Source: CAYYWV01 sp964475385
GTDB taxonomy: Bacteria; Pseudomonadota; Alphaproteobacteria; JAAXGF01
Assembly: GCA_964475385.1 (NCBI GenBank)
Contig: CAYYWV010000008.1
Coordinates: 1 to 40,608, forward strand
Length of the DNA: 40,608 bases
Direction: 5' to 3'
Positions 19,770 to 27,531 of this stretch are shown one piece after another. A model generated the notes under the pieces. That model ran no database searches. It saw only the letters and a list, made by a program, of their open reading frames with translations, and was not told the origin of the DNA. The first letter of the stretch is position 1, and each line of letters opens with the position of its first letter. Both the position numbers and the translations under genes were made by a program.

Positions 19770-19955
19770 ATGGCGGTACCTAAGAAGAAGACTTCGAAAT
19801 CGCGCCGGGACATGCGGCGAGCGCATCACGCGCTTGCGGCCCCGAGCCTCGTCGAGTGCTCTAACTGCGGCGAGCTCAAGCGTCCGCACCATGTGTGCGG
19901 GGCTTGCGGCCACTATCGCGATCGCGAGGTGGTCGAGCCGGCCGACGCGGTGTAA
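19770..19955 (+). CDS. rpmF: 50S ribosomal protein L32
   Basis: The product is 61 residues: MAVPKKKTSKSRRDMRRAHH at the start, then SNCGELKRPHHVCGACGHY. The motif CxxC...CxxC is present (ECSNC and VCGAC), so this is the zinc-binding form. It is a large-subunit structural protein. The order yceD-rpmF-plsX-fabH is a classic conserved block. ATG 19770 follows CAGGACC. Confidence 0.97.
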   Translation: MAVPKKKTSKSRRDMRRAHHALAAPSLVECSNCGELKRPHHVCGACGHYRDREVVEPADAV

Positions 19956-19978
19956 CGACCTCGGAAGCCGCATAGCCC

Positions 19979-21028
19979 GTGACCCAGCCTGTCACCATTG
20001 CGCTCGACGCCATGGGGGGCGACCGTGCGCCCGACATGGTCGTCAAAGGGGCGAACGTCGCCCGCGTCAGGCACCCCGAGGCCCGTTTTCTCCTTTTCGG
20101 CGACGAAGCCCGAATCCGGACGCTTCTTGACCGCCACCGCAAGCTGGCTGCGGTGAGCGAGATTCGCCATGCCGAGGACGTGGTCGGCGGCGACGACCGA
20201 CCTTCTGCGGCCTTGCGTCGCGGCCGTCGGACAAGCATGCGCAAAGCCATCGATGCGGTGAAGGCGGGCGAGGCCGACGGCATCGTTTCGGCCGGCAACA
20301 CCGGCGCCCTGATGGCGATGGCCAAGACCGTGCTGAAGATGCTGCCTGGCATTCACCGTCCGGCGATCGCCTCGATCGCACCGACCCTGCGCGGCGAGGT
20401 CGTGATGCTCGATCTTGGCGCCAACATCGAGTGCACGGCCGACAACCTGGTGCAGTTTGCGATCATGGGCGAGGTCTTCGCCCGCACTGTGCTCGGCGTG
20501 GTCAAACCGACGGTGGGCATCCTCAACGTCGGGATCGAGACGATCAAGGGCAATGACGTCGTGCGCAGCGCGGCGCGCGTGCTCGAATCCGGCCGCCTGC
20601 CGATCGAGTTCCACGGTTTCGTCGAGGGCGACGACATCACCCGCGGCACGGTCGACGTGGTGGTAACCGACGGGTTTACCGGCAATGTCGCGCTCAAGAC
20701 CGCCGAAGGAACCGCGCGCCTTTACAGCGCTTTTCTCCGCGCCGCATTCCGTCAGTCGTTGCTCGCACGGCTTGGTTATCTCTTCGCTCGGCGCGCGCTT
20801 CACAGCGTGCGCGACCGTTTGGACCCGCGGCGCTACAACGGCGGCATGCTGCTGGGGCTCAACGGCGTCGTCGTGAAAAGCCACGGCGGAACCGATGTTC
20901 TCGGTTTCGCCAACGCGATCGGCTTCGCCGTCGACATGGCGAAGCACGGCTTCAACGACAAGGTGACCGCCGAGATCCACCAGCTTCACGCCGATTTGAT
21001 TGCGGAGACGAAGGCGGCCGCGGTGTGA
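19979..21028 (+). CDS. plsX: Phosphate acyltransferase PlsX
   Basis: This is a 349-residue soluble enzyme converting acyl-ACP to acyl-phosphate for phospholipid synthesis by PlsY. It begins TIALDAMGGDRAPDMVVKGA and contains DGIVSAGNTGALMAMAKTVL, LDLGANIECTADNLVQFA and DGFTGNVALKTAEG. These are the recognised family motifs. The start is GTG at 19979. The stop overlaps fabH as GTGA, so translation is probably coupled. Confidence 0.96.
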   Translation: MTQPVTIALDAMGGDRAPDMVVKGANVARVRHPEARFLLFGDEARIRTLLDRHRKLAAVSEIRHAEDVVGGDDRPSAALRRGRRTSMRKAIDAVKAGEADGIVSAGNTGALMAMAKTVLKMLPGIHRPAIASIAPTLRGEVVMLDLGANIECTADNLVQFAIMGEVFARTVLGVVKPTVGILNVGIETIKGNDVVRSAARVLESGRLPIEFHGFVEGDDITRGTVDVVVTDGFTGNVALKTAEGTARLYSAFLRAAFRQSLLARLGYLFARRALHSVRDRLDPRRYNGGMLLGLNGVVVKSHGGTDVLGFANAIGFAVDMAKHGFNDKVTAEIHQLHADLIAETKAAAV

Positions 21029-22002
21029 GCATTCGTCGGTCTCAGATCATGGGCTGCGGCGCGTACCTGCCGCAGCGCGTCGTCACCAACGACGCCCTTT
21101 CCCGAATCGTCGATACCTCCGACCGCTGGATCGTCGAGCGCACGGGCATCCGGCAGCGTCATATCGCGGCCGAGAACGAGTTCACCTCGGATCTTGCGCT
21201 CGCCGCCTCCCGCGCCGCGCTTGCGCAGGCCCGGATGACAGCGGACGAGATCGACCTGATCGTTCTGGCCACGGCGACGCCGGACAACACCTTCCCCTCG
21301 ACCGCGACCCAGGTCCAGGCCGCGCTCGGCATGACGCGGGGCGCCGCTTTCGATATTCAGGCGGTGTGCACGGGCTTCGTCTATGCGCTTGCGGTGGCCG
21401 ACAACTTCATCCGCGTCGGCGCCGCCGAGACGGCGATCGTGATCGGCGCCGAGACCTTTTCGCGGATTCTCGACTGGTCGGACCGTTCGACCTGCGTGCT
21501 ATTCGGCGATGGCGCCGGCGCCGTTGTCTTGCGCGCAGCCGATGTGGCGGATGAAGCGGGCGCGCGCGGCGTCCTTTCGACCCATCTTCATTCGAACGGG
21601 CGTTATCGCGATCTTCTTTACGTCGATGGCGGCCCTTCGCGGACCAAGACCGTCGGTTTTTTGCGCATGTCGGGGCGCGACGTCTTCCGCCACGCCATTG
21701 GCTTGCTCGCCGGCGCGGTCGACGAGGCGCTTGCGGCCAATGGGCTGAGCGCCGCCGACATCGACTGGCTGGTTCCGCACCAAGCCAACAAGCGCATTCT
21801 GGACGCGACCGCGCGCAAGCTGGGGCTGCCCGCCGAAAAGGTTATCTACACGATTGACCGCCACGCCAACACTTCGGCCGCATCGATTCCGCTCGCGCTG
21901 GCCGAAGCGGTTGAGGACGGCCGCATCCAACCCGGGCATATCGTTTTGCTCGAAGGAATGGGCGGCGGCTTCACCTGGGGCTCGGCGGTCATCCGCTGGT
22001 AG
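21025..22002 (+). CDS. fabH: Beta-ketoacyl-ACP synthase III
   Basis: This is a 325-residue condensing enzyme that begins fatty-acid synthesis from acetyl-CoA and malonyl-ACP. The catalytic triad is visible: Cys115 in DIQAVCTGFVYALAVAD, His in VPHQANKRI and Asn in DRHANTSAASIP. The N-terminal stretch DTSDRWIVERTGIRQRHI is typical. The start is GTG at 21025, overlapping plsX by 4 bases. It is unrelated in function to the type III polyketide synthase further along, although the two share the thiolase fold. Confidence 0.97.
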   Translation: MSIRRSQIMGCGAYLPQRVVTNDALSRIVDTSDRWIVERTGIRQRHIAAENEFTSDLALAASRAALAQARMTADEIDLIVLATATPDNTFPSTATQVQAALGMTRGAAFDIQAVCTGFVYALAVADNFIRVGAAETAIVIGAETFSRILDWSDRSTCVLFGDGAGAVVLRAADVADEAGARGVLSTHLHSNGRYRDLLYVDGGPSRTKTVGFLRMSGRDVFRHAIGLLAGAVDEALAANGLSAADIDWLVPHQANKRILDATARKLGLPAEKVIYTIDRHANTSAASIPLALAEAVEDGRIQPGHIVLLEGMGGGFTWGSAVIRW

Positions 22003-22009
22003 CCCGTAT

Positions 22010-22027
22010 AAGTCCGAAGGCGGACTT
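22010..22027 (+). other. Hairpin after fabH
   Basis: AAGTCCG (22010-22016) and CGGACTT (22021-22027) form a perfect 7-bp stem with an AAGG loop, 8 bases past the fabH stop. No T run follows, so it may stabilise the mRNA end rather than terminate. The ihfA leader follows. Confidence 0.4.
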
Positions 22028-22112
22028 AGGGAAAGATCGCATCCCTTTGATATTGACGGTTTTTCCTTCCAGGGTTACGGTCAACGGGCCGCATTGGGAG
22101 GATTGAGAGACC

Positions 22113-22424
22113 ATGGCTGGGAAAACTGTCACGAGGGCGGACCTGACCGAGGCCGTCTACCAGGAGGTCGGCCTGTCGCGCAACGAGTCGGCGCAGCTCG
22201 TCGAATCGGTGCTCGAACTGGTCGCAGGAACGCTAGCCAAAGGCGAGCCGGTCAAGATCTCGTCGTTCGGCACCTTCTCGGTGCGCGACAAGGCGCAGCG
22301 GATCGGGCGCAACCCCAAGACCGGCGAAGAGGTGCCCATCTTGCCGCGCCGGGTGCTCGTGTTCCGGGCCTCGCATGTGCTCAAGAACCGGATCAACAAC
22401 GCGCTTTCGGGAGGTGACGCTTGA
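22113..22424 (+). CDS. ihfA: Integration host factor alpha subunit
   Basis: This is a 103-residue DNA-bending protein of the HU/IHF family: KTVTRADLTEAVYQEVGLSR, then VKISSFGTFSVRDKAQRIGR, then NPKTGEEVPILPRRVLVFRAS. The beta-arm GRNPKTGEEVPI carries the proline that intercalates into DNA. It forms a dimer with IhfB. The position after fabH and before a MerR gene is the standard alphaproteobacterial arrangement. ATG 22113 follows GGGAGGATTGAG. The 110-base gap before it allows a separate promoter. Confidence 0.95.
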   Translation: MAGKTVTRADLTEAVYQEVGLSRNESAQLVESVLELVAGTLAKGEPVKISSFGTFSVRDKAQRIGRNPKTGEEVPILPRRVLVFRASHVLKNRINNALSGGDA

Positions 22425-22870
22425 CGACGGCGGGAGGGGCAGCGACGCAAACTGCCGCGCGCCGCGGCGGCAAGTCCGCGGCGGCGTTCCGCACCATAAG
22501 CGAGGTCGCCAACGAACTTGACGTCCCGCAGCACGTTCTGCGTTTCTGGGAGACCAAGTTCGCCCAAGTAAGGCCCCTGAAGCGGGGCGGGGGACGGCGG
22601 TACTATCGCCCCGAGGACGTGGCGCTTCTGCGTCGGATCAAGACGCTGTTGTACACCGATGGCTATACGATCCGCGGCGTCCAGAAGCTCTTGCGCGAAG
22701 GCGGGGTGAAGGCGCTCGCCGGCGACGGCGGCGAGACCCCGGCGGCCGGCAACGATATGGGCCTCGCCCCGGCGCCGGCCGCTCCGCTTAGCGATGAAGC
22801 GCGCGCGGCGGTGGCCGCGGCGCTCGATGAGCTCGAGGCGGTGCGCGATCTCCTGCGTCGGCGGCCTTGA
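22421..22870 (+). CDS. MerR family transcriptional regulator (ihfA-linked)
   Basis: This is a 149-residue protein with the MerR winged helix at about residues 24-93: RTISEVANELDVPQHVLRFW, ETKFAQVRPLKRGGGRRYY and TDGYTIRGVQKLLRE. There are no C-terminal metal-binding cysteines. The tail is Ala/Pro-rich and ends in a short helix (ALDELEAVRDLLRRR). The start is TTG at 22421, supported by GGAGGTG just upstream, and overlaps the ihfA stop (TTGA). A gene of this type follows ihfA in many alphaproteobacteria; its ligand is unknown. Confidence 0.9.
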   Translation: MTTAGGAATQTAARRGGKSAAAFRTISEVANELDVPQHVLRFWETKFAQVRPLKRGGGRRYYRPEDVALLRRIKTLLYTDGYTIRGVQKLLREGGVKALAGDGGETPAAGNDMGLAPAPAAPLSDEARAAVAAALDELEAVRDLLRRRP

Positions 22871-22882
22871 CGCCTTCGCGCG

Positions 22883-22911
22883 TTGCCCCGCATCGGCGTC
22901 GTCGCTATAGT
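22883..22911 (+). promoter_or_regulatory. Promoter of tRNA-Pro
   Basis: TTGCCC (22883-22888), exactly 17 bases, then TATAGT (22906-22911), with the mature tRNA starting 12 bases later. Both boxes are good matches and the distance to the gene is right for a start just before 22923. Confidence 0.65.
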
Positions 22912-22922
22912 GCGCCCAAGGT

Positions 22923-22999
22923 CGGAGCGTAGCGCAGTCTGGTAGCGCACCAGTCTGGGGGACTGGGGGTCGGTGGTTCGAATCCACTCGCTCCGACCA
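22923..22999 (+). tRNA. tRNA-Pro, anticodon GGG
   Basis: The acceptor stem CGGAGCG (22923-22929) pairs with CGCTCCG (22989-22995), followed by discriminator A and an encoded CCA (22997-22999). The anticodon arm is CCAGT-CTGGGGG-ACTGG with anticodon GGG, reading CCC/CCU proline codons. The T arm is GTGG-TTCGAAT-CCAC. Total length is 77 bases. Confidence 0.96.
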
Positions 23000-23220
23000 A
23001 TTCTTCGGGCCTTTGATGGCCGTTCCCTAAATGAGCCGCCCTTTTCCCCGAATCGGCCGGCGGCAAGCCTGGACCGTCCTTCTGGGACGACGAGGGCGGC
23101 GCGGGCCGCGTTAAGCAGGCAAAGAGCGCGCCGGCCCGTCCCCCGGGCGAAGACTCGCCCGATCGCATCGCCTGGGCGGTGCCGTTCCCGTTCTGACCCT
23201 TGGGCCGACGTGCGGCTGCT

Positions 23221-23499
23221 TCAGCGGCGCGGCGGCGTATCGGGATCGGGCACGAGTTCGAGCAGCGCGGCCTGGGTCTCGCTCGAAATGCGGGCGCCAT
23301 CCTCGTGCAGGGGCGGGCGCTCGCGGCTCTGGGGCTCGGCGGGATCGTCGCGGTCGTCGCCGTGCGGGGCGATCGGCGCCCCGCTCTTCGGCGGATTGGC
23401 GCTCACCCTGCCGGTGGCGGCCAACTCGCGACGGCGATCGGCGGATCGCCCCCGAACCGGCGCCGGCGAGCCAGGCGCGTATGGCGCCAAGACATACAT
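23221..23499 (-). CDS. Small hypothetical protein, proline-rich
   Basis: The product would be 92 residues: Pro/Arg/Asp-rich and probably mostly disordered, ending in a short amphipathic stretch ARISSETQAALLELVPDPD. The ATG at 23499 is preceded by GGAGTCGGGAA, a reasonable ribosome site. The reading frame has the G/C third-position bias of neighbouring genes. I do not recognise a domain. The ISxETQAALLE tail resembles small conserved alphaproteobacterial proteins, but I cannot name a family. Its upstream region holds the palindrome at 23523-23536. It may not be a real gene. Confidence 0.45.
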   Translation of the reverse strand: MYVLAPYAPGSPAPVRGRSADRRRELAATGRVSANPPKSGAPIAPHGDDRDDPAEPQSRERPPLHEDGARISSETQAALLELVPDPDTPPRR

Positions 23500-23522
23500 T
23501 TCCCGACTCCATCGCGGTTAAT

Positions 23523-23536
23523 CATGGTTTACCATG
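23523..23536. promoter_or_regulatory. Palindromic candidate operator
   Basis: CATGGT-TT-ACCATG is a perfect inverted repeat with a 2-base centre, in an AT-rich island (about 23515-23540) between a minus-strand gene starting at 23499 and a plus-strand gene starting at 23717. It partly overlaps a CtrA-like half-match TTAA-N7-TTAC (23518-23532). Size and placement fit a dimeric repressor site, but no binding partner is indicated. Confidence 0.35.
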
Positions 23537-23716
23537 CAAATGACGCGCCAAGTCTGCGTGAGCGCCTAAGCGCTTGTTTTGACGAGCGTCGGTCGCCGTG
23601 AACTCGGGCGCGGCGAAAACCTGACGGGGCAAAGCTTGCCGTATGAGCGGCAGGATTTGCCGCCTGCGGCAGAATGTGCCGCACGGTTCGAAGACAGGAA
23701 AGAGAGAGGAGAGGGT

Positions 23717-24550
23717 ATGAGCGAAAGCCCATCGCCGGCCGGCAGAGAGGCCCGCGCAGGCGCGCTTACGAGCCGCGAGATCGACGATGTGATCGCCGAG
23801 CTTCGCGCGCTCGCCCGCGAGGTGCGCACCGCCGACGGCCAACGCGGCAAAGACGCGCGGGCGGCGCGAGCGCTTGCGCTTTCGGGGCTTCTGGTCGATG
23901 CGCTTGCCGGCTGGGCGATCGACCACCACGTGGGACTCGCCGTCAACCAGGTCGCTTACGAGCCGCTCGATCTTGCGCCGGCCCCGGATGCGGACGCCGA
24001 CGACGATCGTCACGAAGAAGCGGGCGCCGCCTACGACTGGTCGAATCCCGCCATCAACCGCCGCGCGCTCGCCAACCTGCTTGCGGCCAACCCCGGCGGC
24101 TTTCCCTACCCCCTGGCGCTCGAAGCGGCGCTCGCCATCGAGGCGCTGGATCTCGACCGCACGCCGGCGATCTTCGAGCCCCGCAAACGAAGCCTCGACG
24201 ACGTTGCGACGACCCTGGCGCGGCTCAGGTTGCGCGCGGTCGAACACGTCATCTTCTATCATGGCGCCGGCGCGAGCCGGACCGAAGCCGAGGAAAAGGT
24301 CGCGGGGGCCTTCGACGTCTCGGTCGAAACCTTGCGTCAATGGGCGATGCGGCTACCTTATCTTCTTGGCCGAAGGACCGTGCGCGACGCGTTCGGTCGG
24401 GCCGAGCAAGCCGGAACGACGGCGCGGCGTCTCGGGTTGCCTCTCTGCCGCGCAGAGGTTCGCAAGCGCGACCAGCAGCTCCGTTCCGACGCCGCCCGCC
24501 ACGCCGCCGGCTGCCGCCGCCTGGCCCAACGCGCGCAACGCAGGAGATAG
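23717..24550 (+). CDS. Hypothetical protein, helical, about 277 residues
   Basis: This 277-residue protein has no family I can name. ATG 23717 is chosen for the strong GAGAGGAGAGGGT just before it. Residues 18-70 look helical (REIDDVIAELRALAREVRT, ALALSGLLVDALAGWAIDHH). A short acidic linker follows (APDADADDDRHEEAG). The middle contains NRRALANLLAANPGGFPYPL and LDRTPAIFEPRKRSLDDVAT. Around residue 200 lies AEEKVAGAFDVSVETLRQWA, which resembles a helix-turn-helix (AxxFxVSxxTLRxW). The C-terminal 40 residues are very basic. This suggests a nucleic-acid-binding protein, which is inference. There is no signal peptide or membrane segment. Confidence 0.7.
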   Translation: MSESPSPAGREARAGALTSREIDDVIAELRALAREVRTADGQRGKDARAARALALSGLLVDALAGWAIDHHVGLAVNQVAYEPLDLAPAPDADADDDRHEEAGAAYDWSNPAINRRALANLLAANPGGFPYPLALEAALAIEALDLDRTPAIFEPRKRSLDDVATTLARLRLRAVEHVIFYHGAGASRTEAEEKVAGAFDVSVETLRQWAMRLPYLLGRRTVRDAFGRAEQAGTTARRLGLPLCRAEVRKRDQQLRSDAARHAAGCRRLAQRAQRRR

Positions 24551-24670
24551 ACCGCCGAACGCGGGTTCGGAAATGTATGACACCCGAACGAACGGCTTGC
24601 CGCGGACGCCGAAAAGGCGGAATACTAAAGCCGCCAGAGCTTGGAATGCAGGCCGCGCGGGACGCGCGCA

Positions 24671-24835
24671 ATGCGGGAATTGATTGGCCGGCTCCTTTGT
24701 TTTCTGGGTGTGCACGACTTTCGCATCGTCGATGTGACCTTCGCGTTCGGGGCGGGGGGCGCGGTCGAGCACGTCGAATGCCGTCGTTGCGGATTAAACA
24801 CAACACGGCAGCGCCACGAGCGCGGAGATCGATGA
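24671..24835 (+). CDS. Small CxxC protein, function unknown
   Basis: This is a 54-residue protein starting MRELIGRLLCFLGVHDFRIV, followed by DVTFAFGAGGAVEHVECRRCGL. The C-terminal CRRCG half-motif and the GVHDF pattern recall small putative zinc-binding proteins with a Cys...His...CxxC layout: Cys10 and His15 with Cys42 and Cys45. An upstream in-frame ATG at 24641 would add 10 residues, but the conserved-looking part starts at 24671. The ribosome site is poor. It stands alone between the 277-residue hypothetical and the dehydratase. Confidence 0.55.
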   Translation: MRELIGRLLCFLGVHDFRIVDVTFAFGAGGAVEHVECRRCGLNTTRQRHERGDR

Positions 24836-24925
24836 CCGGCGGGGGTCTGACAGGCGTCCCTCGTCTCCCGCTTGTCAACGTTGGGGTTGCGCGCTACCTG
24901 CACCGTAGGAACGAGGACGGAAACC

Positions 24926-25255
24926 ATGAGCCTTTCGGCGAAAACTTGTGTTCCCTGTCGGGGCGGCGTTCCGCCGCTCGATACGGAGGCCGCCGAACGT
25001 CTGCTTGCCGAGACCCCCGGTTGGCGGCTCACCCACGAAGGCGCGCGGATCGAGCGCAAGTTCTCTTTTCGCGACTTCAAAGAGGCGCTCGCGTTCGTCA
25101 ACCAAGTCGGCGCCTTGGCCGAGGCCGAAGGCCATCACCCCGATATCGCTTTCGGCTGGGGCTACGCCATCGTGACCTTCTACACGCACAAGATAAAGGG
25201 ATTGCACGAGAACGACTTCATTATGGCGGCGAAGGTCAACGCGCTTGCCGCCTGA
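24926..25255 (+). CDS. phhB: 4a-hydroxytetrahydrobiopterin dehydratase (pterin-4a-carbinolamine dehydratase)
   Basis: This is a 109-residue protein matching the PCD/DCoH family. The active-site signature EGHHPDIAFGWGY supplies His70 and His71, and YTHKIKGLHENDF supplies His88. It dehydrates 4a-hydroxytetrahydropterin formed by aromatic amino-acid hydroxylases, recycling the cofactor. I chose ATG 24926, preceded by AGGACGG. A frame 54 bases longer is not supported. No phenylalanine hydroxylase lies in the window. Such orphan copies are often linked to molybdopterin or other pterin metabolism. Confidence 0.92.
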   Translation: MSLSAKTCVPCRGGVPPLDTEAAERLLAETPGWRLTHEGARIERKFSFRDFKEALAFVNQVGALAEAEGHHPDIAFGWGYAIVTFYTHKIKGLHENDFIMAAKVNALAA

Positions 25256-25363
25256 GCGCTCGCTGGCGCCGCTGTCCGGCTTGGCGCCTGACCGCATGCG
25301 CATTACGTGAGTGTCATGTGTTCACGCCGATTTGTCGGTCCGCGATTGAGCCTCTCTTGAGCG

Positions 25364-25378
25364 TTAACCAAGCGTTAT
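25364..25378 (+). promoter_or_regulatory. Weak CtrA-like site upstream of prkA
   Basis: TTAA-CCAAGCG-TTAT matches the CtrA consensus TTAA-N7-TTAA at 7 of 8 positions. It lies in a 298-base gap upstream of prkA, 176 bases before its ATG, within an AT-richer stretch (about 25355-25395). Apart from this stretch I see no clear promoter or hairpin in the gap. Such a short pattern can arise by chance. Confidence 0.25.
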
Positions 25379-25553
25379 CGCTTTTAGGCAATAAGAGAGA
25401 GGCGGCGGAGCCCGCGCGATCGATGCCCGCATCCACACTTGAATGCATGGGCCGCGGGAGCCAGATCAAACAGTGACCACAAAAGAAACGCTGTCTCAGG
25501 GGTGAGGTGTTCGGACCGGGCTGAAACCGACTCGCATCAGTGAGGTTGGAGTT

Positions 25554-27479
25554 ATGGGTACGGAAAAGAGCCCGTTTGCGACGTTGATCGAAAAAGGCCG
25601 CGCTGAAAGAGCCAGCAAGCCATGGCGTGGTCCGTTTATCGCCTATCTCGACAAGGTCAAGGAAGACCCAGGCGTGGCCGCGCTTGCGCATGCCCGACTG
25701 AACGCCATCATCCAACAGGCGGGCTCGAGCCTACCCAGCGAAGACCGGCGCATGATCCGCCTGTTCGGCGACGATCCGCCCAAGATTTACAATTTCTTCA
25801 AGGACGAGTTCTTCGGCATCGAACGCACGATCTCCCAGATCGTGCGTTATTTTCATGCGGCGGCGCTCCAGGGCGAGGAAAGCCGCCAGGTGCTCTATCT
25901 CATGGGGCCGGTGGGGGCGGGCAAAAGCTCGCTCGTCGAACGCCTCCAACGCGGGCTCGAAGATGCGCCGCCGTTCTACGCCATCGAGGGCTGCCCCATT
26001 CACGAAGAGCCCCTCCACCTCATCCCGCGGCATCTGCGCAAAGAGTTCGAGAAGATGCTCGACGTGCGCATCGAGGGCGACCTCTGCCCGATCTGCCGGT
26101 ATCGCTTGAAGGAGGAGTTCGACGGCCGCTATGAGGACGTGCCGGTGATCTCCACGACCTTCTCCAAGCGCGCGCGGCGCGGCATCGCGGTGGTGCCGCC
26201 GGTCGACCCCAACAACCAGGACACTTCGGTTCTGATCGGTTCGGAGGATATCTCCAAGCTCGACCAGTACTCCGAGGGCGACCCGCGCGTTCTCGATCTC
26301 AACGGCGCATTCAACGTCGGCAACCGGGGCATGGTCGAGTTCATCGAGGTGTTCAAGAACGAGACCGAGTACTTGCACGCCATCCTGACCGCGACCCAAG
26401 AGAAGTTCGTTCCCGCGCCCGGCCGTCACGGCACGGTTTACGTCGATTCGATCATCGTTGCGCATTCGAACGAGGCCGAGTGGCAGAAGTTCCGCGCCGA
26501 CCACACCAACGAAGCGATCCTCGACCGTATCGTGATGGTGCGCGTGCCCTACAACCTGCGCCTCGACGACGAGGTCAAGATCTACGAGAAGATCCTCGGC
26601 AAGTCGGGTTTCCGCAGCCATATCGCGCCTCATACGCTCGAGATCGCAGCCATGTTCGCGATTCTCTCGCGGCTCGAGCCGACGCCGAAATGCGATCTCA
26701 TGACCAAGCTCCGCCTCTATAACGGCGAGGAGGTGGTCGAGAAGGGCCGGACCAAGAAGATCGACCTTCAAGAGCTGCGCGAAGACGCCCGCGACGAGGG
26801 CATGAGCGGCATCTCGACCCGTTTCATCATGAAGGCGCTCGACAACGCGCTCTCGGAAAGCCCCGAAGGCATCACCCCGATCCACGCCCGCGAGGCGCTG
26901 ATCGCCATGGTCCGCGAGGCCGAGATGCCGGACGACACGCGCAAGCGCTACCTCGAGTTCCTTCAGGACACGATCCACAAGGCTTACCTCGAGATCCTCG
27001 AGAAAGAGATCACGCGGGCCTTCGTCTACGCCTACGAGGAGCAGGCCGAGACCCTGTTCCAGAACTACCTCGATCACGCCGAGGCCTACGTCAACAAGAC
27101 CACGGTCAAGGACCGCAACACCCGCGAGGAGCTCCAGCCCGACGAGGCCTTCCTCAAATCGATCGAGGAGCAGATCGCCATCATCGGCACCGCGGCCGAA
27201 GGTTTCCGCCAAGAGGTGATCGCCTATCTCTGGTCGGCGAGCCGGCGCGGCGAGACCGTGACGTATGCGAGCTACGAGCCCCTCAAGGAGGCGATCGAGA
27301 AGAAGCTCACGAGCTCGGTCCGCGACATCAGCCGCATCATCACCAAGGCGCGCACCCGCGACGAGGAACAGCGCGAGAAGTACGACTCGCTGGTCCGCAA
27401 CATGCTCGAGAACGGCTACTCCGAGTACTCGGCCGAGGTCGTGCTCAAGTATGCGGCCAACAACCTGTGGAAGGACTGA
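25554..27479 (+). CDS. prkA: PrkA family serine protein kinase / AAA+ protein
   Basis: This is a 641-residue protein of normal PrkA length. An AAA+ domain (about residues 60-370) has Walker A GPVGAGKS at 118-125. A C-terminal kinase-like domain follows (DDTRKRYLEFLQDTIHKAYL through SRIITKARTRDEEQREKYDS). PrkA proteins were described as serine kinases and in some species act as ATP-dependent proteases. In enterobacteria the gene (yeaG) responds to nitrogen starvation and stress. ATG 25554 follows TTGGAG. It heads the prkA-yeaH-spoVR cluster. The gap to yeaH is 52 bases. Confidence 0.95.
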   Translation: MGTEKSPFATLIEKGRAERASKPWRGPFIAYLDKVKEDPGVAALAHARLNAIIQQAGSSLPSEDRRMIRLFGDDPPKIYNFFKDEFFGIERTISQIVRYFHAAALQGEESRQVLYLMGPVGAGKSSLVERLQRGLEDAPPFYAIEGCPIHEEPLHLIPRHLRKEFEKMLDVRIEGDLCPICRYRLKEEFDGRYEDVPVISTTFSKRARRGIAVVPPVDPNNQDTSVLIGSEDISKLDQYSEGDPRVLDLNGAFNVGNRGMVEFIEVFKNETEYLHAILTATQEKFVPAPGRHGTVYVDSIIVAHSNEAEWQKFRADHTNEAILDRIVMVRVPYNLRLDDEVKIYEKILGKSGFRSHIAPHTLEIAAMFAILSRLEPTPKCDLMTKLRLYNGEEVVEKGRTKKIDLQELREDARDEGMSGISTRFIMKALDNALSESPEGITPIHAREALIAMVREAEMPDDTRKRYLEFLQDTIHKAYLEILEKEITRAFVYAYEEQAETLFQNYLDHAEAYVNKTTVKDRNTREELQPDEAFLKSIEEQIAIIGTAAEGFRQEVIAYLWSASRRGETVTYASYEPLKEAIEKKLTSSVRDISRIITKARTRDEEQREKYDSLVRNMLENGYSEYSAEVVLKYAANNLWKD

Positions 27480-27531
27480 CGCCCCGGGCCGAAGGACGCG
27501 CCGCGCGCCTTCCGAGGCCGCTTTCGAGGCC

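Noticed and set aside
22905..23300. A 131-residue minus-strand frame
   Set aside because: It runs across the tRNA-Pro gene and has no convincing start.
22923..24550. Integrated genomic island at tRNA-Pro
   Set aside because: No integrase, no repeat of the tRNA 3' end and no base-composition break is visible downstream.
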